From the NCBI GenBank assembly GCA_034509495.1, contig CM067507.1, forward strand, positions 29,549,392-29,613,391: a stretch of 64,000 bases of DNA, in the 5' to 3' direction. The translations under genes and the position numbers were made by a program. The notes beneath the pieces were generated by a model, which was not told where the DNA came from, ran no database searches, and saw nothing but the letters and a program-made list of their open reading frames with translations. This document shows positions 46,590 through 56,619 of this stretch, piece by piece. Source of the DNA: Acestrorhynchus altus. Taxonomy: Eukaryota > Chordata > Actinopteri > Characiformes > Acestrorhynchidae. The first letter of the stretch is position 1. Each line of letters begins with the position of its first letter.

Positions 46590-46850
46590 GAGCATCCATG
46601 GGAATGGAAGGTCGCTGGTTCGAATCCCTGAACTGGCAGGACATGACTGAAGTGCCTTTGAGCAAGGCACTGAACTCCTCAGCTGCTCACCCGGCACTGC
46701 GAATAGGGCTGCCCTCCACTCCGGGCACGTGTGCTCACTGCCCCCTGCTGTGTTAAGTCACAAGTGTGTATGTGTGTACATAGGTTAAATGCGGGGGATT
46801 AATTCCCTTGTGTGCACAACACAGAGGGTTAAAAAAGTATAATTGTTATT
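46590..46850 (+). repeat. tRNA-derived SINE
   Basis: A clear B box, 'ggttcgaatccc' (about 46,618-46,629), is followed by 'tgagcaaggcactgaactcc', 'gctgctcacccggcactgcg', 'gtgctcactgccccctgctg' and 'gtgtgtgtacataggttaaa'. These are hallmarks of a common fish tRNA-derived SINE. The A box side (about 46,590-46,610) is worn. It ends near 'aacacagagggttaaaaaag'. Confidence 0.75.
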
Positions 46851-47139
46851 ACTATTTTAGATGCAATGAGATGTTTGGTGTCAGGTTGTAATTTAATTTT
46901 TGTTATGAGTAATTAATTTGTTCATTAATTAAGAGTTTAAAACAATGGGTTTATAGCTGTTATTAATGCTGGAGAAAAGATAAAACATAAAAGTAGAAAA
47001 TGTATAGGACCCTGATTCCCAAAAGTATTTTTCTGTTATGTTCAAGTCAAAAGTCCACATCTAAGGTTATTCATATACTCTTAAATTAAAGTCAAAGGAA
47101 ATCAGTTTATAAATTTATTATTAAGTGGTGTTAAATCAG

Positions 47140-47860
47140 AGGACATCTTGGAAACACCCACACCCCACAAGGTGAGTGAGGGTGAACACAGGCCAGAGTG
47201 CTCATGTGCTCAGTATTAATGAGACATGTCAATGGGTGCCAGATGGATCAGACATTCAATTTCCAAAGGCACTCCTTGATCCAGTGTCATATATATACTG
47301 GGAATATGTCATAGAAGGCATTACCACCCACAGTGGACAATGACGTTGTAATGGTCTGTGCTACCAGACAAGCAACTCAGAAATCACAACCATATTCAAT
47401 GCAGGAGGGCCCACAAGCATATTCCACAGGCCAGTACAGGGGATATGGGAGCAGAGGACCACCACAATGCCTCTGTTAAAACCATGACACCAGACGCAAT
47501 GCCACACCAGAGCTTGTGAGGTTGCTAATTGGACCCTTGAGCATTTTTAACTTTAGGGTTTGTGTGTGGTACGACCCCATGAAACAATGGACCCCAGTAA
47601 ACAAGGCACGGTGCAGAATGGTGATTACATAGTGGTGTGTAATATATCTTCATGACATGTGTTGGGTCCACTGGTCAACCTAAACACATCGTTGATGAGT
47701 GCCCATTACATTTTGTTGCTTGGTGACAATTTGCAGACCACTTTGTATATAATGTACTACCACAATGACAGATGTTTCAGGAGAAAAAGAACCTGTCATT
47801 GGGCCTTTTTATGCAGTTTGTTTACAGTGCTATTATTATTAGGGTTATTGTAGTTATTGT
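47140..47860 (+). pseudogene. Degenerate Tc1-like transposase element (lineage W, copy 1)
   Basis: 'aaaccatgacaccagacgca', 'agggtttgtgtgtggtacga', 'ccccatgaaacaatggaccc', 'caaggcacggtgcagaatgg' and 'gttgggtccactggtcaacc' follow the order of the central transposase region of a fish Tc1-like family. In that family the protein reads about 'RVWRRPHEAMDP', then 'GPLVQLN'. Stops and frameshifts interrupt every frame; the longest, 47,659-47,853, begins 'MLGPLVNLN'. A second copy of the same lineage lies at 58,740. Confidence 0.65.
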
Positions 47861-48498
47861 TTTAATTTTATAATCATGTTATAATTTATATTAATTTCAA
47901 ATCCCAGTCTAAAACTTTTAATAGTAAAAAATTTAAGACTAAAAACTGAATTTGACTGATTTCTGTACTTTATACCTTTTTTTCCCTCCATTTCCTGGTC
48001 ATTTCTGAATTCCTTGGTTAATAGAATTTCAGAGTTTCATGAAGAGTTACGTTGAACTACTGGACAGTTCTTCCCATCCACTATTCTATTGCTGTTATTT
48101 TGTCTTTTCTTCTGTCAGAACTCATTCTTTCCAAACTCACATCAGCTATTTAAAACCACTTCAGTAACACATCAACAAAAATGATTTTCATTCTTGTACA
48201 TGTCTTGTAATGAAAGTATTTTGGCAGCCAGGGTAAATTAGTGAAAGTTGCCCAAAAAACACACTCACAACGTTTGACTTTCCACCCTTGACTGCATTTT
48301 CAAACCCAATTTGGCAGGAAATCTGCAGACCTGGCAACACTGCTGGAAAGTTTTTCTATCAGTTTTGGTGATGCAAACAACCAAAGGAGTCTCAGACAGC
48401 AGAGAAAGGCACAGCCAAACACACTGGCCATGCTTTATGTGTTATGGGGAGGCAGGACATGATTAAAGACCTGATTGAACCTTTTCTGCACCTCTAGT
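47861..48498. other. Intergenic DNA, nothing recognised
   Basis: No features seen. Confidence 0.5.
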
Positions 48499-48530
48499 TT
48501 TTTGTTGTTGTTGTTGTTGTTGTTGTTGTT
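48499..48530. repeat. (TTG)n microsatellite
   Basis: TTG run of about 32 bp. Confidence 0.95.
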
Positions 48531-48891
48531 TTTGAGGAGACCAAATTACTAGTGGGGACAATTTAATAATTGCTGAATATTGGTGAGGACATGTCACTTA
48601 CATCCATGCCAATTCTAAGTTTGTGAATCCAACCACTTTATCACACTTTTGTATGTAGCTCATCTTAGCCAAATATTTAGCAGTGAGTGGAGCCAGTATT
48701 CAAAGGCATGCAAATGCAAGTCATTTTGTGGTATGCAACAAATGGAGGTGCTTCATGACTCACTTGTCAAGCATAATGGGAATGCACGGTCTGCAATTAC
48801 ACTCTGAATAGTCAGTAAATTTGGAAACTATTTACCACCATTTTATCTGTTATTGAATTCAGGTAGATAGAACTGAAGGGCAGGTGCAAAA
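48531..48891. other. Intergenic DNA, nothing recognised
   Basis: No features seen. Confidence 0.5.
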
Positions 48892-48953
48892 TAAATAAAT
48901 AAATAAATAAATAAAAATAAACAAATGAATAAACAAATGAATAAATAAATAAA
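48892..48953. repeat. (AAAT)n microsatellite
   Basis: AAAT/AAAC/GAAT units over about 62 bp. A short AAGT run follows at 49,015-49,036. Confidence 0.95.
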
Positions 48954-49057
48954 TATAACTCAACTAATTAGTTTTGTAGAGTAAACTGCTGGGTTTTCCT
49001 CAGGCTACACAAAAAAAAGTAAGTAAGTAAGTAAGTTATGGGTTACAGTTTAATTAT

Positions 49058-49058
<1 letters not shown>

Positions 49059-49103
<45 letters not shown>
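49059..49103. repeat. (GA)n microsatellite
   Basis: GA run of about 45 bp with one AAAG interruption. Confidence 0.95.
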
Positions 49104-49107
<4 letters not shown>

Positions 49108-49548
49108 GATATATGTCATAATATCTGCATATATTTAAAAAATGATGTGTTAAAATTACAATTAAAGCCTGTCATTTCTCACAGAAATGCCCTCTTGGGC
49201 AAGGGACATTGGGCATTAAACACTGTAGCAAGGGTTATAATTAAATTTCTAAGGTATGATAGATTAAATAAGTCTCCTCTGGCTCATTTCTCTCATTTGC
49301 CTACAGCATGTGTTATTAGCAATGTCTGCATATTTGGAAAATCTATAGTCATTGTCCAACAAGGATGAAGGCTAAATGAAATGGCACTGAAAATGTGATA
49401 ACTATGTTTGGTCTGAGGGCAAATAAAATATCTGGCTAATTAGATTCCAGGTGGTTAATAAAGTTGCACACGGAAATGTAGTTGTCAGTAAGAGCAGTTT
49501 TCAGTGTTCCTCCTCCTTCCTCTATATTAGAAGTACCTTTTATTTATT
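49104..49548. other. AT-rich intergenic DNA, nothing recognised
   Basis: No features seen. Confidence 0.5.
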
Positions 49549-49606
49549 TATTTGTCTGTTTGTTTGTTTGTTTGTTTGTTTGCTTGTTTGTTTGTTTGTT
49601 TGTTTT
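49549..49606. repeat. (TTTG)n microsatellite
   Basis: About 14 TTTG units with one TTGC variant. Confidence 0.95.
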
Positions 49607-49722
49607 GTTCAGGGAGCTTTTCTAGTCTATTCTGCTCCAAGTGGTCCTGATCTTCTACAGACTCCCTTTTACACAAATCTGGTGTTAAAACTTAAACATA
49701 AATGTGCAATAGACCCACTGTG

Positions 49723-49726
<4 letters not shown>

Positions 49727-49781
<55 letters not shown>
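49727..49781. repeat. (CA)n microsatellite
   Basis: Pure CA run of about 54 bp, flanked on both sides by the inverted words 'gacccactgtg' and 'cagtgggtc', which would pair as a stem around the repeat. Confidence 0.95.
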
Positions 49782-49783
<2 letters not shown>

Positions 49784-50044
49784 GGGTCTTTAAAGTAAAC
49801 TTTTGAAATTTCATTGTGTGTTTCAGAGTTTCTAAGTATTTGCTGGTGTCTCCCTCTTTTGTTGCAATGGCAGCATACATTTAAGCTTCACAAGTTTGTG
49901 CAAAATCCTCTGATGAGTTTCTCCTGAGAGTTTTCTGAATATGAGGTTCAGTGGAATGGATAACATTCAAAACAATCTGACCTTTTAACACAAAGGCCTA
50001 AACATGGTCAATGTCATACAGTTGAAGAATCTTAATTTTGCTTT

Positions 50045-51125
50045 ATATTATTCAAATGTTTGTGGACACCCCTCCTAATAAACACATTCAGCCACTTTAA
50101 GCTACACCCATTGCTGACACAGATGCTCACACAGCTTGTCCAGTCCCTGTAGAGAACTTTTGGCTATATCCTAAGCTGTGGAGCAGCGGACCTGTGTTCT
50201 CTGGAATTGTGATGCTCCATCCAGTGGTGTGGTGAACACCCAACATTCAGATCTCACTGAATCAGAATCAGAATCTCTTTATTTTTAGAGGGTGCTGTGA
50301 GTGAAAGTTAGAGATCAGAAAAGATTCAGGGATACAGTTCAACTACAGATCAGTATGACCACTGTGGTAACTGTTGTGGTGGTTTTGATGGTCCTGAATC
50401 TAGTGTCTGGAAGAGGTGATGTCCAGGATGAGAGGGGTCAGCTGTAATTTTGCCAGCATGCTTCCTCACCCTGATGAAGACCACAAAGAGAACTCTAGCA
50501 TAGGTTCCAGGACTGCCAAGATGCTGTAGCAAGAAGTGCAGCTCCAAGTTGACTGATCTTAGACAGACATGTTAGGTCTGTATGCAAACTGCAGGGAGTC
50601 CAGCAAAGGGTCTGTAATGGCCTTTAGGTGGGTTGGGAACAGGAGTTCTAAAATCTTCATGTATACAGAGGTCAGAGCTATTGGTCTGTAGTCATTAATT
50701 CATTTTTTTCACTGGTATGATGGAGGAGGTTTTGAAGCATTTGGGAACAGAGCAGATTTCCAGTGATCTGTTGAGGATTTTTGTGAAGACCAGTGCTAGT
50801 TGGTCACTGCAGTGTTTTTAAGGGGAATTGAGCAATGGAAACAGGTCCTGGAGCTCTCCTCTCTTTCTGTCTGTTGAAGAGCCTATGAATGTCCTGCAGA
50901 CTGATATGCAGGGGACAGAGGTGAGAGATCCAGGTTGGTGGAGGCTGGCTGATTGGGGCAGAGAGCCTGATGATTGTCCTTTTTTATCAAATCTACAGTT
51001 GAACCCTCACAGCAATGCTCCAAATTCTAGTAAAAAGCCTTTCCTGGAGAGGTTGTAGAGACACTTACTCCAACAAAAGCATGATCAACTATTCTGACCA
51101 TATAATGCATATCAAAAAGTGAAAA
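50045..51125 (+). mobile_element. Tc1-like MITE family M copy, split by a LINE
   Basis: The left half (50,045-50,258) reads 'caaatgtttgtggacacccc', 'gctacacccattgctgacac', 'cttgtccagtccctgtagag' and 'gatgctccatccagtgg'. The right half (about 50,986-51,125) resumes with 'aaccctcacagcaatgctcc' and 'aaattctagtaaaaagcc'. The two halves are contiguous in other family M copies, so the DNA between them was inserted later. Confidence 0.75.
50259..50985 (-). pseudogene. LINE fragment inserted in MITE (same lineage as 11,545-12,740)
   Basis: On the plus strand 'caggttccaggactgc'-like, 'gggagtccagcaaagggtct', 'gtaatggcctttaggtggg', 'gaacagagcagatttccagt' and 'cctgcagactgatatgcagg' run in the same order as 12,320-12,730. 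Both are therefore antisense copies of one LINE family, around the reverse transcriptase N-terminal region. The left edge 'aatcagaatcagaatctctt' resembles the family's 3' end. Frames are broken and the 3' coding part found at 11,719-12,063 is not seen, implying an internal deletion. Confidence 0.65.
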
Positions 51126-51948
51126 AATAATGAATTAAAACATTGTTTATTTGACTAATATTACAATAAATACAAAACAATGACATGAATACAAAAACTA
51201 GTGCTTTTACATCAGTATTCATTAAAACATCTCCAAAGATCTGCTCATGGGAGTCTAGTACTATTTATAGTTAGCATCCACCACACAAACATGTTGGTAA
51301 ATCAGTGCTTGATGGTGTTAAATCAGGTGAGCTGGTGTTGGGATTGAACAATTCTACACAATGGCTGGAGGCACCCAGGGCAACCAGTCACTCAGAAACC
51401 AAACATATTCTTCAGAATAACTCAGTGTCAACAAGTTTGTGTTACTATATAATGTATTATCTCTACCTTTTATACAATATTGTATAAAAAAAATATTTTA
51501 TATGGATATTTATATGACAGATATCTGACAATTAGCCAATTCGTTTAATTTTAAATTGTTACATTCATCTACATTTCACACATAGACCAAGTAATATGAA
51601 TGTGAAACCAGCTTTTGAAACCAGCACATCAAGCAGCTTAGCATGTTTACAGCACAATACTGAATGCCTGGCTTCATCTCTGCATCAAGCAAAAAGTCAA
51701 GAGTGATACTAGACTACTACATGAGTATGGTCTGTAAGGTCTTTGTCCTGTGACCATTGTGCCCTTTAGAAAAGTGTTTAACCCCAAGGAGAGTTCTCTC
51801 TGTCAACTCCTCCCTCAAGCCTGCATGCAAATGAGAGCTTGATCTCAGTGGCCTTCTGAGAAAATGAAATATATATATATATGGCATTCTTGTAAAAAAG
51901 GGTCTGTTATTAGAAAGTGGAAAGCCAACATGTAAGACCACAGTTTAA

Positions 51949-51951
<3 letters not shown>
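51126..51951. other. AT-rich intergenic DNA, nothing recognised
   Basis: No gene-like frame. Confidence 0.5.

Positions 51952-51998
<47 letters not shown>
51952..51998. repeat. (AT)n microsatellite
   Basis: Pure AT run of about 47 bp. Confidence 0.97.
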
Positions 51999-52001
<3 letters not shown>

Positions 52002-52303
52002 CTCAGTGAAATAAGGAACAGAACCACAAGTTCTATTTTTTTTCCAAATGAAAAAAACTACTACTCGTTATAATATCATTCCCATAACACTACTGCAATC
52101 ATCTGCTGCCCTCTGTGATCACCTTAAGATCTATTCACAGCAAAATGTAGTTGAAAAGCAATCTACAGCTCAGCATGCCAACCGAATGGGTCACAAAGAA
52201 CGTGCTGAGCATCAGAGGATGCAGTAGTAAGAAGGTGCTCTAACATAGATGATGCACATTATTGAGTCCATTGGAGTACGTATGAAAGGAGTGAGCACAA
52301 TGT

Positions 52304-52307
52304 ATAA

Positions 52308-52351
<44 letters not shown>
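52304..52351. repeat. (ATC)n microsatellite
   Basis: CAT/ATC run of about 48 bp. Confidence 0.97.
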
Positions 52352-52352
<1 letters not shown>

Positions 52353-52553
52353 TGGAGTCATGCTAAACCTTGTAGTGACCCCTACAGAAATTACCTATAT
52401 ATGGCAATGCATATGCAAAATGATTAGTATATATACTAGTGCATCCTGGCAAACTGAAATATCATATTTTTGTTTAATTCAATTTAATTTCTATTTAATA
52501 TAAATAAGTAAATCTATATTCTACTTATTGCATGTGGTATATAAAGCGGTATG

Positions 52554-52577
52554 ATATATATATATATATATATATAT
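52554..52577. repeat. (AT)n microsatellite
   Basis: Short AT run. Confidence 0.9.
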
Positions 52578-53055
52578 TTAGCAGTGTTTTGTGTTTTTAT
52601 AAAGCTTGTCAGTAGGTGGAAGCATGAAGTGCTCTAAAATATCTTGGTTGATGCCTGTGTTGACTATGGACTTGATAAAGCACTGTGGACCAACACCAGC
52701 CCCTTTGTTTGAGATTGGACTTTGTGATCTATTCCATTTGGCTGAAACTCCCATCCTGACTGACTTACATTTAAATAACATTACACAGGCTGGAAAATGT
52801 AGTGCTTTGGGTTTGTCCAAGGACTCTTACTGGTGTAGTGTGGTGTGATTGCTCAGCCAGAGAACTGAACTTCAGCCTGCCACAGGGAAGGTGGATTTGC
52901 TACCCACTATGCTACACTTACAATTACTGCTGTGAGTAACACACAGTGGATTGTTTGTGGAGGCGTAACACTGCATAAGAATCAGATTCAAACCTGCACT
53001 GGGAAATGACACTGGATTTTGGGTCCTCGTACAGCATGTTATCTCAGCAAATCAA
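52578..53055. other. Intergenic DNA, nothing recognised
   Basis: Overlapping 80-codon frames lie on both strands (52,578-52,848), with no recognisable product. Confidence 0.45.
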
Positions 53056-53200
53056 ATACAATCAAATCCTTACAGCAATCCTCCCTCGGCTATTGTAAAG
53101 CCTTATCAGTAGATGCTGTAATGCTTGTGGCTCCATAAAGAATGAAGTTTGCAGTTGAGATGTGTGAAGGTAAATTAATTACAGATGTCTATTAAAACAT
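53056..53200 (+). mobile_element. Tc1-like MITE family M, right-part fragment
   Basis: 'aatcaaatccttacagcaat' and 'cctccctcggctattgtaaa' then 'gcctta' correspond to the 'caatcaaatcctcacagcaatgctcc / agaaagcc' segment of family M. Confidence 0.5.
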
Positions 53201-53514
53201 GGGGCCTCATTCACTGATATAGTTCTAACAATTTCTTCTTGTTTAAAGTCAATAACAAAAAATCATGAAATATGAAGAAACCACAGTATCATTTGCAGCT
53301 CTGTTTTTATAATAATGAATGCAATTGATATTGTAGGACAACAGTTGAGCTCTTGAAGTGCTAACCTACATATGAAGGTTCTGTATCATTCGGCTCTTGT
53401 GCAACATCTGCATTTTGAAGGCAGTTGCTTGCTGTTTTCTAAGCTTTATAACTCAGGATCAGAGTAGCCTACAGACATAGCTTGGAAAACATCTAAAATG
53501 CACACGTTTTCAAA

Positions 53515-54020
53515 TGAAACAATTTCCAGGTTAAATGCCAAAGGAGCCTTGCAGTACACATTTACTGTCCTGTCCAGGTGTACGTGCTGGACCAGCATGC
53601 AGACTCTGACTGAGCAAGAGGGGGTGGGGCTAATGATATCACTGCTATTGGTTTATAGAGGAAAATGAGGACAGCATTGTCCTCTTTCTTTGCTTACACA
53701 GTGTACAAATTTAAGGATAAAAGTCATAAGATGTAATCAAAATGTTTTTAAAGTCCATATAAGCAAAGAAAACACAACAAATCACGAGTAAGTCTTTGAT
53801 CAAAATATCATCAAACTCATAAATATTTCAATTATCTTATTTTTTACATCTCAAATGAAAACAAATTAGGGTAGACGAGACTCGTGAAGATAACAAAATC
53901 TGGTATGGGTGACTGTCTCCTATAAATCCTGCTTTTCTGGTGAAAAAAGTACATAAACCTACAAAAAAAAAAACATCCCACAAAATAGGCCTGGGATTGT
54001 AAAGGTTAGACTTAAAATAT
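53515..54020 (+). repeat. Dispersed repeat family D, copy 5
   Basis: 'caggttaaatgccaaaggag', 'agtacacatttactgtcctg', 'catgcagactctgactgagc', 'ggtttatagaggaaaatgag', 'aagtacataaacctac', 'acatcccacaaaataggcct' and 'gggattgtaaaggtta' reproduce the block order of the other copies. At about 500 bp it is the best single template for the family in this window. Confidence 0.65.
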
Positions 54021-54144
54021 AATCCTTTCACAGACATGTGTTTGAGCATGACTGTGTGGCACAAGGCGACTTGAAGCACCGAGGTTCAAACCTTCCATCC
54101 ATTGAGCAGCTTCATCTATGCGGTGTCCCTGAGCATGTCGGCCA

Positions 54145-54149
<5 letters not shown>

Positions 54150-54194
<45 letters not shown>
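54150..54194. repeat. (CA)n microsatellite
   Basis: Pure CA run of about 45 bp. CA-rich words continue to about 54,310, near the promoter region. Confidence 0.95.
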
Positions 54195-54197
<3 letters not shown>

Positions 54198-54380
54198 GCA
54201 TGTGCCCACGTGCCCCGTTTGGTGCCCACAACGCCACACAGTTGTGTACAGAAGCCCCTGTCAGTGCGCATAAATCTGCAACTCCCCCACGCACACACAA
54301 ACACACACGCGCGCTGGAACATGCATTTATCACGGAAAGTCGTTAAGCACGCGCGATAATTCGGCTGCGGCGTGACCAGC

Positions 54381-54388
54381 ATATATAG
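54381..54388 (+). promoter_or_regulatory. vstm2a: TATA-like box, candidate vstm2a core promoter
   Basis: 'atatatag' sits in GC-rich sequence with 'gaggcgcaaagggg' directly after it. A start site would be expected about 25-35 bp downstream (near 54,412-54,420), giving a leader of about 580 nt. No transcript evidence is available here, and start sites closer to the coding ATG are possible. Confidence 0.45.
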
Positions 54389-54580
54389 AGGCGCAAAGGG
54401 GAAAAGGGGCGCTGCACGAAACAGCCCTGCAAGGCTTCAGCAGACTGGCCAAAGACATATTGACCAAAGTTGCAAAAGGCAGGTATGACCTGCAACTAGT
54501 GCAAGGAGGGCCGATTTAAGGCACTCTATTTTTTTTTTGGAGGGGTCTGTTTGCTTGCGCAAAAATGCAGACCGGTCTGA

Positions 54581-54637
54581 ATGAGCCACACTGACGTTTC
54601 AGCAGCAGCAGCAGAAGCCACGCGTCGGGAGGAGACA

Positions 54638-54698
<61 letters not shown>

Positions 54699-54931
54699 GG
54701 GGGGGGGGCCTGCTATTACATCCATCACCGCAGCTCGCAGACGCAGCTCAGCGCGTGCCTAAAGCACCTGTGCGCAACTTTCGCTGGAGTCGCTCCGCTT
54801 TTTTTTGCGAGTGTGCGCGCGTGCCAGACTTACAGCATGCTCTGCGTTCGGCTATTGCACTCCAGTCGCGCTCGCATTTGCTCGGCTTTCATTTAAATGC
54901 GTTGAGCAGTTTGTTTCCCGGGGGTTCCTGA
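54581..54931 (+). other. Upstream ORF in the vstm2a leader region
   Basis: An ATG at 54,581 opens a 116-codon frame that reads the (GA)n tract as alternating Arg-Glu and stops at 54,931, before the main ATG. Other upstream ATGs lie at 54,564 (9 codons), 54,837 (19 codons) and 54,897 (2 codons). One at 54,968 is out of frame and overlaps the main start. If transcription starts at the TATA-like box they would all be in the mRNA and could reduce translation. There is no sign that the 116-residue product is a real protein. Confidence 0.4.
54641..54695. repeat. (GA)n microsatellite in the vstm2a leader region
   Basis: GA run of about 54 bp followed by 'ggaaggggggggggcc'. It is a polypurine tract about 300 bp before the start codon. 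Confidence 0.95.
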
Positions 54932-54995
54932 CCTTTTTTCTTTCGGAAAGACGTCGTTTCTCTGCGAATGCGAGATCCTCGCGCTCTGTGGAACG

Positions 54996-55071
54996 ATGTG
55001 GACCTTACACGACAGTGTTGGATTGGTTTTCTTTTCCTGTTTGTCCATCCAGATCGGATTTTCCTTGCAAG
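54996..55071 (+). CDS. vstm2a: vstm2a coding exon 1 (signal peptide)
   Basis: VSTM2A is a small secreted or membrane-associated protein with one V-set immunoglobulin domain, studied mainly in brain and fat-cell commitment. This exon encodes residues 1-25 plus one base. 'MWTLHDSVGLVFFSCLSIQI' is followed by GFSLQ, a short N-region and a hydrophobic core typical of a signal peptide. GLVFFS resembles GFVFFS of mammalian VSTM2A. The start is fixed by an in-frame TGA at 54,903-54,905 with no ATG in between, and has A at -3. The exon ends 'caag' before the strong donor 'gtaagt' (55,072). The split codon is phase 1, as usual between signal-peptide and Ig exons. Paralogues vstm2b and vstm2l fit less well. 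Confidence 0.85.
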
Positions 55072-55837
55072 GTAAGTGCGACGAGCATGCTCTCCCCCTT
55101 GCCAGACCATCTACTGTGTCCATAAGAAGGTCTGATCATATGGAGGTGCGCCGCTTTGGGCTGCAGAAGATGTGGTCGTTTCTAAGCGCAGTGATCACAG
55201 CTCCACTTTTATTCGCCTGGCTCTGAATTCAGTGATTCAGGTGCAACTGTTGATTTGAGGGAACTTGGGTTAGTTACACCTGATCTCGCCCCTTTGTTGA
55301 GGTAATGCATGCGCGTGAGGCTCGGTTTGCTCTCGCCCAACTCATCGACATTAAACGTAAGGGAATAACTTTGAAGGGGACGAGATGCGCGACCTGCATT
55401 TCAAGTGGCGGAGCTGCAGAGTCGGGGCTTCGCTCGGCTCGATGGTACTGCAGCGCTTTTTGTTCAGCACCACGGACAGCTCCACAAGCCCGCCTCTGCA
55501 CAGGGCTCAAGTCGGACACGTCCGATTTCTCCACCATAAGCTCAGAAAGCTCTTGTAGATGTCACCCACAACTCAAAGACCAAAGAAATCAAAACATGCA
55601 TGATGAACAATGACCCACTCTCATTACCTTCACCACAAAATAAAGCCCGACTTTTAATTTCCCCAGTGATCCTCAGTGTGTTAAATTCTAGGACTCGTAT
55701 CAGTAGATATCTAACTCTAGGCGGTGTCTGCTTCTCATCCGATCACAGAAAAGCAGCAGTGCAACAGCATGTAAAGCTGTAGTTTGTGATCCACACTTTG
55801 AGTAGCTGGTAATTTATCACCCACCTCTGCTTCACAG
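55072..55837 (+). other. vstm2a: vstm2a intron 1
   Basis: The 766-bp intron has donor 'aag/gtaagt' and acceptor 'ctctgcttcacag/g'. The first half is CpG-rich. Open frames inside it (55,305-55,613 + and 55,274-55,537 -) reflect GC content and have no supporting features. Confidence 0.8.
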
Positions 55838-56007
55838 GAAAGTTTACGGATCTTCCTTCCAACATTACTGCGAGAGAGGGACAAAACATTGAAATGGCTT
55901 GTGCCTTTCAAAGTGGGACATCTTCTGTTTACTTGGAGATTCAGTGGTGGTTCATACGAGCTCCTGAGGAACCGAGTACGAGCGAGGAGGATGAGGAAGA
56001 AACAGAG
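55838..56007 (+). CDS. vstm2a: vstm2a coding exon 2 (first half of V-set Ig domain)
   Basis: This exon completes codon 26 and runs to residue 82. After splicing it reads GKFTDLPSNITAREGQNIEM from residue 26. 'ACAFQSGTSSVYLEIQWWFI' follows, then an acidic tail. Visible features are an N-glycosylation site Asn34-Ile-Thr, the B-strand cysteine Cys47, and the C-strand Trp62-Trp63. YLEIQWWF is a signature of the VSTM2 family, and CAFQSG with VYLEIQWWF points to VSTM2A rather than 2B or 2L. The end (residues 72-82, STSEEDEEETE) is strikingly acidic. The exon stops at 'acagag' before 'gtcagt' (donor GT at 56,008), phase 0. The second Ig cysteine and the rest must lie on later exons outside the window. 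Confidence 0.88.
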
Positions 56008-56138
56008 GTCAGTAAAGAAAAAAACAATAATGCTTTTGGTGGTCAAAACCTGTCCCTGTCCATGACCCAACTCACAATTCAGTACTGCAGTGCTGAAGAC
56101 ACTGTGGTGTTGCTGTCTAGCTATTTTAGCTAATCTCA

Positions 56139-56139
<1 letters not shown>

Positions 56140-56196
<57 letters not shown>
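56140..56196. repeat. Compound (CA)n-(TA)n microsatellite, vstm2a intron 2
   Basis: About 30 bp of CA pass directly into about 27 bp of TA. Confidence 0.96.
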
Positions 56197-56200
<4 letters not shown>

Positions 56201-56259
56201 CAAATATTAAAGCTGTATTTATTTTCAAGATGAGTAGGATAAAATAATTCATATTAATA

Positions 56260-56264
<5 letters not shown>

Positions 56265-56338
<74 letters not shown>
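56265..56338. repeat. (TA)n microsatellite, vstm2a intron 2
   Basis: Pure TA run of about 74 bp. Confidence 0.97.
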
Positions 56339-56339
<1 letters not shown>

Positions 56340-56561
56340 GTAGAGTTGCTGCGTTTGACTGATTTGTTGGAAGCAGTTGGTGCCCTGGATTGTAGAATTC
56401 CACTTCCACTTCGAAGTGCTCTTAACCACATGAACCATCTCTGCTTTATTTATTTTTCTTCCGGTTGGCAGTGCCAGCAACTAGATATTGGGTTATTAGG
56501 TATTGCTGGTACACGCAATTTCATCAAAAGACATGCTGAACAAACTCTTCACATGCACAAA

Positions 56562-56562
<1 letters not shown>

Positions 56563-56603
<41 letters not shown>

Positions 56604-56619
56604 TGTGGATATATATTGG

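Larger units (their letters stand above)
54200..55560. promoter_or_regulatory. vstm2a: CpG-rich promoter region of vstm2a
   Basis: CG dinucleotides, scarce elsewhere, become frequent from about 54,200 to 55,560 and the region is far less AT-rich than the rest of the window. It covers the putative core promoter, the leader, coding exon 1 and the first part of intron 1, as expected of a vertebrate CpG-island promoter. Boundaries were judged by eye, not computed. Confidence 0.75.

Noticed and set aside
46590..46665. tRNA gene
   Set aside because: A B box is present, but the A box and acceptor stem are worn and SINE body sequence follows. It is a tRNA-derived SINE.
54012..54382. Several Cys-Val or His-Thr rich frames on both strands before vstm2a
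   Set aside because: They are all translations of the CA repeat at 54,150-54,194 and its flanks.
55305..55613. 102-codon frame within vstm2a intron 1
   Set aside because: CpG-rich sequence keeps stops rare. The interval is removed by consensus splice sites and the product has no recognisable domain.
55735..56169. 144-codon minus-strand frame overlapping vstm2a exon 2
   Set aside because: It is antisense to a well-supported exon, starts in a GT repeat, and has no family signature.
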